Shown in pieces: positions 8,638-16,765 of a DNA stretch of 64,000 nucleotides (its first letter is position 1; every line of letters starts with the position of its first letter). The stretch covers positions 44,864 through 108,863 of the forward strand of contig DATMRF010000120.1 of assembly GCA_035566435.1 (NCBI GenBank), written 5' to 3'. The stretch comes from DATMRF01 sp035566435 (lineage in GTDB: Bacteria > Verrucomicrobiota > Verrucomicrobiia > Limisphaerales > UBA8199). Under the pieces are notes generated by a model. The model did not search any database. It saw only the letters and a program-made list of their open reading frames with translations, and was not told the origin of the DNA. Both the position numbers and the translations under genes were made by a program.

Positions 8638-9318
8638 CTAGAAATCGCGGCTTTCGCCTGGGCGCAGCAAGTGGAGGCGCTTGTGGGCCTGCTGGAACTT
8701 TTTTACGGCGGCGACCGTATCGATCTGGATGGGCGGAAACGTGTTGTAATGGAGCCCGAGGATCTCGTCGCACCCTACAAAGACGGCCGCTTTGATGGCG
8801 TCCTCGACTCCCATGGTGAAGTTGTCGCCAATGCACAGCGCGGCGAATTTGAGCTTGTTCGAATCGCTGATCAGCTTCATGTCCAAAGTCAACGCGGTGT
8901 CGCCGGAGTAATAGAAATCCCCTTCGGCGGTTTCCACGACGAATCCGCCGGCGTTGCCGCCGTAAGTGCCGTCCGGCAGGCAGCTCGAATGGATGGCGCT
9001 AACGAATTTGACGCGCCCGAAATCGAATCGATAGCCACCGCCGTGGTTCAGCGGATGGCTCTTCTGCACTCCTTGATTGGCGAACCATAGCGTCAGTTCG
9101 TAGTTGGCAATAATCGTCGCCCCGGTCCTTCGCGCGATGCCCGCCGCGTCGGCCATGTGGTCGTCGTGGCCGTGGGAAATGAGGATGTAGTCCGCCGGGA
9201 TTTCGTCTACATCGATACCTCGCGCCAACTCGTTACCGGTGATAAATGGATCAAACAGCAACGTGCGATTCAAGACCTCGACGGCGAAGCAAGAATGTCC
9301 GTAGTAAGTCACTTTCAT
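8638..9318 (-). CDS. UPF0173 metal-dependent hydrolase (metallo-beta-lactamase fold)
   Basis: At 226 residues this is the normal size for UPF0173. The sequence opens MKVTYYGHSCFAVEV, and the metal motif HGHDDH covers H49-H54. Further ligands are likely in the IHSS, YSGDTAL and LGLHYNT segments. The fold suggests hydrolysis of a phosphoester, lactone or similar bond, but the family substrate is not established. The start at ATG 9318 is backed by an AAAGGGA ribosome site a few bases upstream. It may be cotranscribed with ilvA. Confidence 0.9.
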   Translation of the reverse strand: MKVTYYGHSCFAVEVLNRTLLFDPFITGNELARGIDVDEIPADYILISHGHDDHMADAAGIARRTGATIIANYELTLWFANQGVQKSHPLNHGGGYRFDFGRVKFVSAIHSSCLPDGTYGGNAGGFVVETAEGDFYYSGDTALTLDMKLISDSNKLKFAALCIGDNFTMGVEDAIKAAVFVGCDEILGLHYNTFPPIQIDTVAAVKKFQQAHKRLHLLRPGESRDF

Positions 9319-9563
9319 AATCCCTTTCGAAGCTGAAGTTCCGACGATTGTGAGCCCCGGACAATATCTCCGGAAGGCTGGTGGGGGTCAACCTCGGAAG
9401 CAGGGTTGATTCAACCTCGGGCGCGACCGAGGAGCTTCAACCGCGGATTGCGCGGATAAGGTGAATTTCGTTTGGACTCTCAGTGAAGTCCGTGGTCAAC
9501 AACTCAACGCTGGGATCTCCATACAGTGAACGCACAGGAAACGGGTCAGCCGGGGTTTCGCAT

Positions 9564-11390
9564 CTAACGATGGCCACCGCCGCTGAATCCACCGCCATGA
9601 GAGCCGCCGCCGGAGAAACCCCCGCCGGAAAACCCGCCACCATGAGAGCCACCGCCAGAGAATCCACCGCCGTGGGAGCCGCCGCCGGAGGAGCCACCAC
9701 GGAATCCGCCACTGAAGGAGCTGCCGCCGCGGAAACCGCCGCCAAAAACACTCCCGCCCGAAAAACGGGGCACTGAATTCATCGCCATGCCACCGCGCCA
9801 CGCGCCGGAATAGCTCCGGCTCGGCATTGAGTAACGGGGTGTCGCATAGGTCGGAGCGCGATAACTCGGCGCGGCCCAGCTGCTGCGCGGTACTGCGGCT
9901 GGCCGCGAGGCGCCGTAGGAACCCGCGTTGGGGTAAGCCGGTCGAGCATTGGCATAAACCGGCGATTGGTAAGTGCGACCAATCACACCCGGCGCCGCAG
10001 GTGTCATCGGGGCACGGCCTGCGTCACCTGTCCACGAGCGCGCGGCGGGCATGGTCGGAGCGGCAGCGCTGGAAGTGGCTCCCGGCTGGTGCGAAAGGAT
10101 GCTCGGAGCACTGCGGGCACCAAAGCTGGCCTGGCCGGCGGCAGCCATCGAGGCCGTGCCAGCGCGAACGGGGACGTGGCCGTCCCCGCCCCAGGCCGTG
10201 CCGGTGTGGGAGGTCAAAGCGGCTGAAGGAGCGCGGGTTTGCGAGCCGGCGCGGGCCCATTGCGCCGCGGAAGGACTCGGCCGGGCCGCAGTTCCAAAGA
10301 ACGAGGTGCCGCCCTGAGCGCCGTGGTGCCACGCCCCTGGATCACGCCCCGGGCCGAAGCTGCCGTTGTGAGCGAAGGCGCCGTCGCGGCCGAAGTGCCC
10401 ATCATGGCCAAAGCGTCCGTCGTGGCGAAAACCGTGGTGGAAATCATCGAAGTCTCCAAAAGCGATGGCGAAGCCGAACGGGAAAAAGCTGCACCCGCCC
10501 CAGAATCCGAGCGGCCGCCACCAGCACCAGGGTGTCGGGGCAATCCATCCCGGGCCCCAAGAGGAGTAGAAGCCGTAATTGGGCCCCCAATAGTCGTACG
10601 CGTAATCCGGGTAGTAGGGGTACGCGGCATAATAATCAGCGGGAGGGGTCAGCGCTCCATAGCCGAGCGGGGCGACCTGGTCGGCCTGCGCTTGCGGGGC
10701 GAGCCCAGCCTGAGGAACGGCCGGGGCTTGCGGAGCATAAGGGACGGTTGGGGCGGGCGCCACCTGGCCCGGCTGAGTTTGCGCGGAACTCGATTGTGGA
10801 GCGGGGGTTCCTGCAGGCGCCGGCGTCACGTTGGACTGGTAAGCTTTTCTGGCGTTGTCGTACGCCTCGGTGAATGTAGGCTGCTTCGCCAGCGAGGTCC
10901 GGACCTTGTCCAAGCCACTTTTGGCTGTGTCAGGGACGGTGGCCTTGTCTGCCTTGAAGTCGTACCAGGCGAGGATCTCGCCCGCAGTGTGCACGACAAA
11001 CTTGTTGTCTGAAGCGAGTTGACCGGCGAGGTTGATAGCGGCAATCGCTGCCGGCATGTCCAACCGGCGCGCATCGACGTAAGCCACTACCCCCCAAGCC
11101 AAGCCGTTGTTCGGGTCCAGCGTTGTCAGTGTCTCGGCCTGGTGATACGCCAATTCCGGCAGGCCAAGGTCAACCATTCGGCCAACGTAAGCGGCGTGAA
11201 GTTTCGGATCGTTCCGGTCGACGGCGATTCCGTTGGCGTAGGCGGCCACGGCGGCCGAAGGATCGGCGGCTTGCTGGATAGCCTGGATGGCGTTATCGGT
11301 AGATTGATTGCCTGGCAAAGCGGCAAGCGCTGCCGCGGGGGATAAACTTCCAAGCAGGAAGACTAAAAAGCTTTTGAGAGGGGCTTTCAT
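9564..11390 (-). CDS. Exported TPR-like protein with Gly/Ser/His-rich repetitive tail
   Basis: This 608-residue protein has a signal peptide (MKAPLKSFLVFLLGSLSPAA) from ATG 11390, with GGAG upstream. Residues about 25-180 are alpha-helical and TPR-like (AAYANGIAVDRNDPKLHAAYVGRMV). The middle is Pro/Gln/Ala-rich, then very aromatic (AYPYYPDYAYDYWGPNYGFY and HDGRFGHDGHFGRDG). The last 60 residues repeat GGGSHGGGFSGG several times. The repeat tail suggests a flexible or surface-interacting exported protein; the function is unknown. A GGDGHVPV peptide at about residues 400-407 comes from an in-frame palindromic repeat (10170-10192). Gene length could vary through tail repeats. No operon partner is evident. 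Confidence 0.75.
   Translation of the reverse strand: MKAPLKSFLVFLLGSLSPAAALAALPGNQSTDNAIQAIQQAADPSAAVAAYANGIAVDRNDPKLHAAYVGRMVDLGLPELAYHQAETLTTLDPNNGLAWGVVAYVDARRLDMPAAIAAINLAGQLASDNKFVVHTAGEILAWYDFKADKATVPDTAKSGLDKVRTSLAKQPTFTEAYDNARKAYQSNVTPAPAGTPAPQSSSAQTQPGQVAPAPTVPYAPQAPAVPQAGLAPQAQADQVAPLGYGALTPPADYYAAYPYYPDYAYDYWGPNYGFYSSWGPGWIAPTPWCWWRPLGFWGGCSFFPFGFAIAFGDFDDFHHGFRHDGRFGHDGHFGRDGAFAHNGSFGPGRDPGAWHHGAQGGTSFFGTAARPSPSAAQWARAGSQTRAPSAALTSHTGTAWGGDGHVPVRAGTASMAAAGQASFGARSAPSILSHQPGATSSAAAPTMPAARSWTGDAGRAPMTPAAPGVIGRTYQSPVYANARPAYPNAGSYGASRPAAVPRSSWAAPSYRAPTYATPRYSMPSRSYSGAWRGGMAMNSVPRFSGGSVFGGGFRGGSSFSGGFRGGSSGGGSHGGGFSGGGSHGGGFSGGGFSGGGSHGGGFSGGGHR
10170..10192 (+). repeat. Dispersed palindromic repeat GGGGACGTGGCCGTCCCC, copy 1
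   Basis: An 18-nt hairpin core (stem GGGGACG/CGTCCCC, loop TGGC) is followed by GCCCC. It lies inside the Gly-rich protein gene and is translated in frame as GGDGHVPV. Confidence 0.8.
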
Positions 11391-11540
11391 TGGTCTGCTC
11401 CGTTTAGGTTTTCGCTGACACATTTCACCATATACCACACGGCCTCTCCGCTCTCCCTACTGACACTAAATATTGGACGTCCGGACGATAACCAACATTC
11501 AACCTGATTCATGGATTGTGCAACTACAAATGATGTCTCA

Positions 11541-12248
11541 TCACCACGAACGCCCCGCGCGCCGCGGGCCGCCCAGTATTCCCGCCAGCAGCACCGCCAC
11601 CACGCCGGTCAGGAAGATGCCATCGAATTTTCCCGCGCCGCCAATGGACGCGACCGGCGCGCCCAGGCCACGGATTTTGTCCAGGTTCAGCAGGTCCGCC
11701 CCGATGAGGGTTCCCAGGCTCCCCGCGATATAGGCAAGCGGGGCCGGATTCCAGCGGGACAGCACCAGGGCCACGATGGCGGTGATGAGCGGGGGGATGA
11801 AAATGGGCACGGCGATTCCCACGCCACGCACGGGGCGAGCCATGAGGTGGACCAGGATGGTCACAATCCCAACCGCCACAATGCTCGGGCCGTACAGGCG
11901 ATGCTTGATAATGAGGTAGATAGAGAGAATCACCGGGATGACCGCGCCACCTACATTGACCGCGATGACGGTTCCGGGAGAGTTGACGACGACGGGGACG
12001 ACATATTGCATGCCGAAGAAATCAATCACTTCGCCGGCGCGTTCGTGCTGGCCGGGCAACTGCGCGATAGGAATATTGATGTAGCTCCCCAGCAGGCACA
12101 ACAGCAACAGGACCAGCATGTAGCGGCGGCTGATTCCCATGCTCTCGAAGACGTATTGAAGAATGCCGATCTCGATCAGCGCGACCAGCAGCGCGAAAAG
12201 AAACCAGAACGCCAGGAAGAATAAAAAACCTATTGGAATATAAAGCAT
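11541..12248 (-). CDS. DUF1614 family integral membrane protein
   Basis: The 235-residue protein has about six hydrophobic segments. DUF1614 hallmarks are visible: LLCLLGSYINIPIAQLPG, the conserved NVGGAVIPVILSIYLI segment and the C-terminal GTLIGADLLNLDKIRGLGAPVASIGGAGKFDGIFLTGVVAVLLA. The family is found in bacteria and archaea without an assigned role; the charged GADLLN and GGAGKFDG loops hint at transport or ion binding. ATG 12248 begins MLYIPIGFLFFLAFW. It lies just downstream of tRNA-Ala on the same strand, and cotranscription with the tRNA is conceivable. Confidence 0.85.
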   Translation of the reverse strand: MLYIPIGFLFFLAFWFLFALLVALIEIGILQYVFESMGISRRYMLVLLLLCLLGSYINIPIAQLPGQHERAGEVIDFFGMQYVVPVVVNSPGTVIAVNVGGAVIPVILSIYLIIKHRLYGPSIVAVGIVTILVHLMARPVRGVGIAVPIFIPPLITAIVALVLSRWNPAPLAYIAGSLGTLIGADLLNLDKIRGLGAPVASIGGAGKFDGIFLTGVVAVLLAGILGGPRRAGRSW

Positions 12249-12320
12249 AGCCCGCCTGAAGATGGCCTACTTCCCAGCCTCTGCCAAGGACAGGAAAGCC
12301 GAGCTGAGCGAAGGATTGGA

Positions 12321-12396
12321 TGGTGGAGCCGAGGGGGTTCGAACCCCTGACCTCCTGAATGCCATTCAGGCGCTCTACCAACTGAGCTACGACCCC
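12321..12396 (-). tRNA. tRNA-Ala (anticodon GGC)
   Basis: The minus strand folds into a full cloverleaf of 76 nt. The acceptor GGGGTCG pairs with CGGCTCC, the D arm is GCTCAGTTGGTAGAGC, the anticodon stem CCTGA/TCAGG has loop ATGGCAT (anticodon GGC), and the T arm is AGGGG-TTCGAAC-CCCCT. Discriminator A and a genome-encoded CCA end follow. G3 pairs with U70, in line with the alanine identity element. Confidence 0.97.
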
Positions 12397-12704
12397 ATCC
12401 GGAGCGGAGGAAAATGTAAGAGGCTGCGAAAAATTGTCAAAATCAATTTGCGCCGAGTGAGTCAGCCCGGCGCATCTGTCAACGGAGCGTCAATTTATCA
12501 TCGAGTTTACCCGGACGGAGTCTGGCCGCACACCGCAGTGGGCACGTATGCTCCAAGTCGATCACAAATCGGCGCTCCGACCCAGAGGTACTGTCGTTAC
12601 GGTAGTGTCAAGATATGCCCGAGCCCGCCGATGGCATCAATCTTAGCATATTTTACTTGTCATGCGATTTGGACCGGATGCGAGGAGCGGTGTCCTCCAT
12701 GGAC
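12397..12704. other. Spacer between tRNA-Ala and CPBP gene, no gene seen
   Basis: No coding frame is convincing. A perfect 12-nt palindrome AGGAGCGCTCCT (12714-12725) sits just inside the end of the neighbouring CPBP gene. A second AGGAGCG (12683-12689) lies 30 bases before it, so this end may be a small dispersed repeat. The tRNA promoter should lie in 12397-12450, but I cannot assign it. Confidence 0.4.
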
Positions 12705-13586
12705 TCATGAAGTAGGAGCGCTCCTTGCCAAAACAGCATGAACTCTCCCTGACCCGTAAAGCCAGGCGACCAGCGCAGCGTAAGAAACGAGGGTCAAGAG
12801 TCCGTAGTCGCCAATCAAGAACCAGGCGGCGGGTCCGCTGAAAGAGACGCCAAAGAAGCTCTGCACAAACGAATTGAAGGACGTGTGCGCCATCGCCGCA
12901 ACGAAAACGCTGCCGGACGCGAGTCGCAGCCAGCCAACGAACACTCCGAACAAAATTGTCAGCAACGTGAACATGAGCACGGATAAAGTCACAGCCCCAT
13001 GCGCGTAGCCGGTCAAAACGAACAGAGGCAAATGCCAGAGGCCCCACACAAGACCGGTGAGCATTAGCGGAGAGGGCCAACCGGCCTGTATTAGTCGCGG
13101 CAGAAGGTAACCGCGCCAGCCCAACTCTTCGCCGAAAGCGCAAAAGAAACCTGGCCCTATGCTGATGAAAGCCACCGCAAGAAATCGCTGGGCTAAAAGG
13201 CCAGCGGTCGAAACATCGGAGAGCGGCCAGGAGAGTTTGAAGAAAAGGGCGTCCAACATCGTTTGCCCGGACAGGTGGCGAACCACCCTCACCTTTCCGA
13301 GAAGCACCGCCAGCGCGACGGATAGCAAAGCCAGGCCCAGTGGCCCAAGGTAAGCCCAGGCCCAGAACCGCGCTTTGCCAACACGCCAACCGACATCAGC
13401 AAAGCCCTCTCTGAACACGACGCGAAACAGAATCGAAACCAGCCCGGGAATCCACATGAGCACTAGAATCGCTACCCACTCAGGCGGTCGAAAACCAAGC
13501 CTGAAGCTCACCATCCAAAGCCACGCGGCAACGAGGACAGCGGCAATGTAGAGGATGACCTGGCGATGGTGTGTGGGTGAACTCAT
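12705..13586 (-). CDS. CPBP-family intramembrane metalloprotease
   Basis: The 293-residue polytopic membrane protein carries the three CPBP/Rce1-like motifs: GEELGWRGYL (E153, E154, R158), WGLWHLPLF (H185) and AMAHTSFNSF (H234, N238). Bacterial members act in membrane proteolysis, bacteriocin immunity or unknown processing. The ATG at 13586 gives MSSPTHHRQVILYIAAVLVA with the first helix immediately after. The last residues (LARSAPTS) are encoded by the repeat-like AGGAGCGCTCCT end, so the original C-terminus may have been altered. It is a stand-alone gene. Confidence 0.88.
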   Translation of the reverse strand: MSSPTHHRQVILYIAAVLVAAWLWMVSFRLGFRPPEWVAILVLMWIPGLVSILFRVVFREGFADVGWRVGKARFWAWAYLGPLGLALLSVALAVLLGKVRVVRHLSGQTMLDALFFKLSWPLSDVSTAGLLAQRFLAVAFISIGPGFFCAFGEELGWRGYLLPRLIQAGWPSPLMLTGLVWGLWHLPLFVLTGYAHGAVTLSVLMFTLLTILFGVFVGWLRLASGSVFVAAMAHTSFNSFVQSFFGVSFSGPAAWFLIGDYGLLTLVSYAALVAWLYGSGRVHAVLARSAPTS

Positions 13587-13660
13587 TCAAGATCCGTGAT
13601 CCCAACCAGGACAATTGGCAGCGCAAGGCGAACCTGCCTCGCCACAAGGCTGGGTTGGAC

Positions 13661-16063
13661 TCACTCGATCCTGGGGGCGTCGAATGTGCGACCGCCCTGG
13701 TGGTGAATGGCTTTGGTGATTTTGCCGGCGTCGTTCTTCACGAATTGAACTTGGGCATCCACGACTTTCCAGAAGAACTCGGTGGGGGATTTGGGAAAGA
13801 TTTCGAATTTAGGCTGGCCGGTTAACTGGGCGAACAAGCGGTCACCTTCGCGAGACACGGTCATGATGGCCTGGCCCGCGCCATAATCGTATTTGCCGAC
13901 AAAAGCATCGTAGGAGGCAGCATCCACCTTGGCCTCCTTCAAATCTTCGAGTCGCGGCGCATTGATGGTTTGACCGCCTTGATGGTGGACGGCTTTGGTT
14001 ACTTTGCCCTGGCTGTCTTTGACGAACGTCACTTGGGCATCCACCACTTTCCAGAAAAACTCAGTGCCGGATTTGGGGAAAATCTCGAAGCGCGGCTGGC
14101 CGGCGAGCTGGGCGTAGAGGTGTAGGCCTTCTTTGGTCACGGTCATGACGGCCCCGCCGTAGTCGTACCGGCCGACGAGAGCATCAAAGGCGTCCGGCGA
14201 AACGGCCGGGTTGACCTGGCGGGTGGGGCGCGGGTCGAGTTTTTGACCGAGATAAATCTCGGTGACCAGATGGGCGAGTTGGCCCGGGTCGGCGCCGGGA
14301 GCGCCCGGCAGCGCGTTGGCGAGGATGGCGACGGTGAAGTTCTCGCGCGGAAGCCGCATGATGAAGCTGCTGAAACCGTTGAGCCCGCCGCCGTGGGAAA
14401 TCTCCTGGGCGCCGCGCGTCTGGGAGCTGAACCAGCCGTAACCGTAGCCGTTTCCGGAATTGTCGTCCTGGTTATCCTCGGCCTTCACAGGCGTCCAAGC
14501 GGCTTTCAGGCTGGCATCGTTCAAGACTTTGCCGCCGAAGACACCCTCATTCCAGCGGAATAAATCCTCGAGCGTCGAGTAGAGCGCGCCGGCGCCACCG
14601 GCCCAGGACATGTCCCAGTTGAGCGCGTTGGTGAAGCCAGCGGCGTTGAATTGATAACCGAGCGCCTCGTGTTCGAGCGCCAGGTCGGCGCGGTGGACAC
14701 CGGTATTGGTCATGCCCAGCGGCTCGAAGAAGTTCTTGCGCAGGAAATCGGCGTAGGATTGGCCGGAGACTTTCTCAATGATGCGGCCCAGCAGGAAGTA
14801 ACCGGAGTTGTCATAGTGCCATTTCTTTCCCGGGTCGAAATCGTAAGGATCGTTCTGAAACGATTTGATGAGGGCATCCGGTTCGGTGGGCGAAGTGACC
14901 TTGTCCATGAAGCCGGGTTTGTCGGTGTAGCTGCGGATGCCCGAGGTATGGGTGAGGAGATGGCGCAAGGTGACCTCATCACCGCGCGGGAAATCGGGGA
15001 AGTATTTCGAGAGCTTGTCCTGCACGCTGAGCTTGCCTTGCTCCTGCAGTTTCAAAATGGCCGCAGCGGTAAACTGTTTGGTGATGGAGCCGATGCGGGA
15101 TTTGGTGTCCGGAGCAAAGCCGGCGCCGTGGGCCACATCAGCGAGGCCGTATCCCTTTTTGAAGAGAACCTTCCCGTTTTGGGCAACCAACACCGCCGCA
15201 CCGGGCCCATTGTTCGTGATCGCCGTGGTGAAGAGGGCGTCCACCAGTTTATCCGGCGGCGGCATCGGGGCGTTGGTGACGGCGCCACGGCCGGCCAACA
15301 ATCGCATCATCTCCGTGTCCCCGTGCAGGCGAGCCGCCTGGAACGCCGTCACGCCGGGTTTGGCTTGCGCATTTACATCCAGGCCATGCTCCAGCAATTT
15401 CCGGACGGTTTCCGAATCGCTGGTCATCACCGCGGAAATCAGCTTGTTAGCTTGCAATTCCCGGCTCAGCAATCGGCAAGCGAAACTCCAATCGCCCCGG
15501 ATATTTTGCACCTTCAACAGAAGCTGATTTTTGCCGGCGGCGAAATCCACTGGCACAATATCGTCATCGGGAGCGCAAGGGCGGTCGCTCCAATTGTCAT
15601 GGACCAATTTGCCGTTGAGCCAAACCTTTACGGCATCGTCGCTGCCGAGACCGAGGACGCCCTTGATCTTCTCAGGCAACTCGATTTCGGCCCAGGCGTA
15701 AGCAATGGCATAATCGCTCGGGCTGCTGCCGGCTTTTAGGTCGATGACGTCGCTGCCGGACTTGACTGATTTCCATTCGAGTTCGCGTTCGCCGAACGTT
15801 TGCTTCAAGCCGGCTCGGGGACGCGCGTTCGCTTCGCCGTCCTGGCTCTTGAGTAAGTCTTCGGCGAAGGCTGTTTTTTGGATTTCCTGCGACGGCTCGC
15901 CGGACTTGTCAGCGGAGACCGGGAAGGGTTTGAGGACTAGCCAGTTTCGCATGAACTCGTCTGGTTTGAGGCCGGCGTAGGTGGCGGGATCGCTCGCGCT
16001 CAACGAGGCGCCGCTCAGCAGCAGGGCCAGGGTGGTGGAACAGGCGATGGAGGATAATCTCAT
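13661..16063 (-). CDS. Class C beta-lactamase-fold serine hydrolase with ankyrin-like and duplicated C-terminal domains
   Basis: This is an 800-residue exported protein; ATG 16063 gives the signal MRLSSIACSTTLALLLSGAS. Residues about 35-205 resemble a jelly-roll sugar-binding module (VKVWLNGKLVHDNW). Residues about 208-262 hold two ankyrin-like helices (SETVRKLLEHGLDVNAQAK, GDTEMMRLLAGRGAV). The beta-lactamase/PBP domain follows with S326-x-x-K (SITK), Y417-x-N (YDN) and H557-G-G. The C-terminus has two tandem copies of an 80-residue DUF3471-like unit (626-705 and 718-800), each with YDYG and TEFFWKVVDAQV. Substrates of such hydrolases range from peptides to esters and cannot be predicted. 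The gene is monocistronic; an upstream MITE-like element lies 190 bases away. Confidence 0.88.
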   Translation of the reverse strand: MRLSSIACSTTLALLLSGASLSASDPATYAGLKPDEFMRNWLVLKPFPVSADKSGEPSQEIQKTAFAEDLLKSQDGEANARPRAGLKQTFGERELEWKSVKSGSDVIDLKAGSSPSDYAIAYAWAEIELPEKIKGVLGLGSDDAVKVWLNGKLVHDNWSDRPCAPDDDIVPVDFAAGKNQLLLKVQNIRGDWSFACRLLSRELQANKLISAVMTSDSETVRKLLEHGLDVNAQAKPGVTAFQAARLHGDTEMMRLLAGRGAVTNAPMPPPDKLVDALFTTAITNNGPGAAVLVAQNGKVLFKKGYGLADVAHGAGFAPDTKSRIGSITKQFTAAAILKLQEQGKLSVQDKLSKYFPDFPRGDEVTLRHLLTHTSGIRSYTDKPGFMDKVTSPTEPDALIKSFQNDPYDFDPGKKWHYDNSGYFLLGRIIEKVSGQSYADFLRKNFFEPLGMTNTGVHRADLALEHEALGYQFNAAGFTNALNWDMSWAGGAGALYSTLEDLFRWNEGVFGGKVLNDASLKAAWTPVKAEDNQDDNSGNGYGYGWFSSQTRGAQEISHGGGLNGFSSFIMRLPRENFTVAILANALPGAPGADPGQLAHLVTEIYLGQKLDPRPTRQVNPAVSPDAFDALVGRYDYGGAVMTVTKEGLHLYAQLAGQPRFEIFPKSGTEFFWKVVDAQVTFVKDSQGKVTKAVHHQGGQTINAPRLEDLKEAKVDAASYDAFVGKYDYGAGQAIMTVSREGDRLFAQLTGQPKFEIFPKSPTEFFWKVVDAQVQFVKNDAGKITKAIHHQGGRTFDAPRIE

Positions 16064-16253
16064 GCGGACGGTTTGGCGCCGGCCACGAGCTGAGTCAAGA
16101 ACATTTAATGGGCCGAAACGTATAGTAACCACTGGGTTCCGGGCTTGATATTTCAAAACCCGCGAAGCTGACGAATTTGCGGCCCCAGTTCCCCTCACGC
16201 CGGCCCTCGCGCGAGAACCCGTTGAAACACGTTTCTTTTACGTAAGCGCGCGC

Positions 16254-16633
16254 ACACCCCGCTGAAGCGCTTGTCATTACCCACATCTTGTAAGGTTTTT
16301 CTTAAACCAGAGTGATGGAGCGTATGATTTGCGGCGCAGCAATCCTCAAAGAATGGCATTTTTCGGGGTTGCATCGTCCGGCCCGACGTGCCGAGTCACG
16401 GCAATTTGACGCAACCCTTTTCAGGGTTGGCGGGTTTGCGGCGCCGCTGACCCAGGGTAGCTCGTTCCTCGCAACCCTAGGCTGAGTGACGGAATCCCGT
16501 TGGGATTCCCCAAAACGCGACCGGCGGCGGCTAAGAGTGCCTCCGTATTCCAGGGGTTTCGTGGGTGCTGAAAAGAAGGACTGATACAGGCGTGCAAAAT
16601 ATGTGGGTAATGACAAGCGCAAAAGCGGGGTGT
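16254..16633. mobile_element. MITE-like element with 33-nt terminal inverted repeats
   Basis: The left end (16254-16286) and right end (16601-16633) are inverted copies matching at 30 of 33 positions; the shared core is GCGCTTGTCATTACCCACAT. The 314-nt interior encodes no transposase. It contains two clean hairpins, CAACCCT-TTTC-AGGGTTG (16412-16429) and GGAATCCC-GTT-GGGATTCC (16491-16509). No obvious target-site duplication flanks it (GCGCGC on the left, TAATGA on the right). The structure fits a non-autonomous miniature element. It lies between two divergently oriented gene borders in a spacer of about 700 bases. Confidence 0.75.
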
Positions 16634-16720
16634 TAATGAGAGGGCGCGAAGCTCCAGTGTATGAAAGCGCACACACTATTGCTGAGAACAGCGTTGGAAG
16701 TGAAAGCCAGAAGAATTTCA

Positions 16721-16748
16721 GACACGAATTCCACGAATTTTCACGAAG
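16721..16748. repeat. Degenerate CACGAATT tandem repeat
   Basis: GACACGAATT, CCACGAATTT and TCACGAAG follow each other as three near-copies of a 10-nt unit. The repeat lies in the spacer just after the stop of the caspase-fold gene. Confidence 0.5.
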
Positions 16749-16765
16749 TAAAGTAGCTGGGGCGG

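Noticed and set aside
9415..9432. CCTCGG-GCGCGA-CCGAGG hairpin in the gap before UPF0173
   Set aside because: 6-bp stem without a T-tract, position does not fit a clear terminator.
9483..9776. 97-codon plus frame
   Set aside because: Low-complexity Ala/Thr antisense of the Gly/Ser tail repeats.
14651..15739. 362-codon plus frame opposite the serine hydrolase
   Set aside because: Antisense of a gene whose catalytic motifs are intact; no recognisable product.
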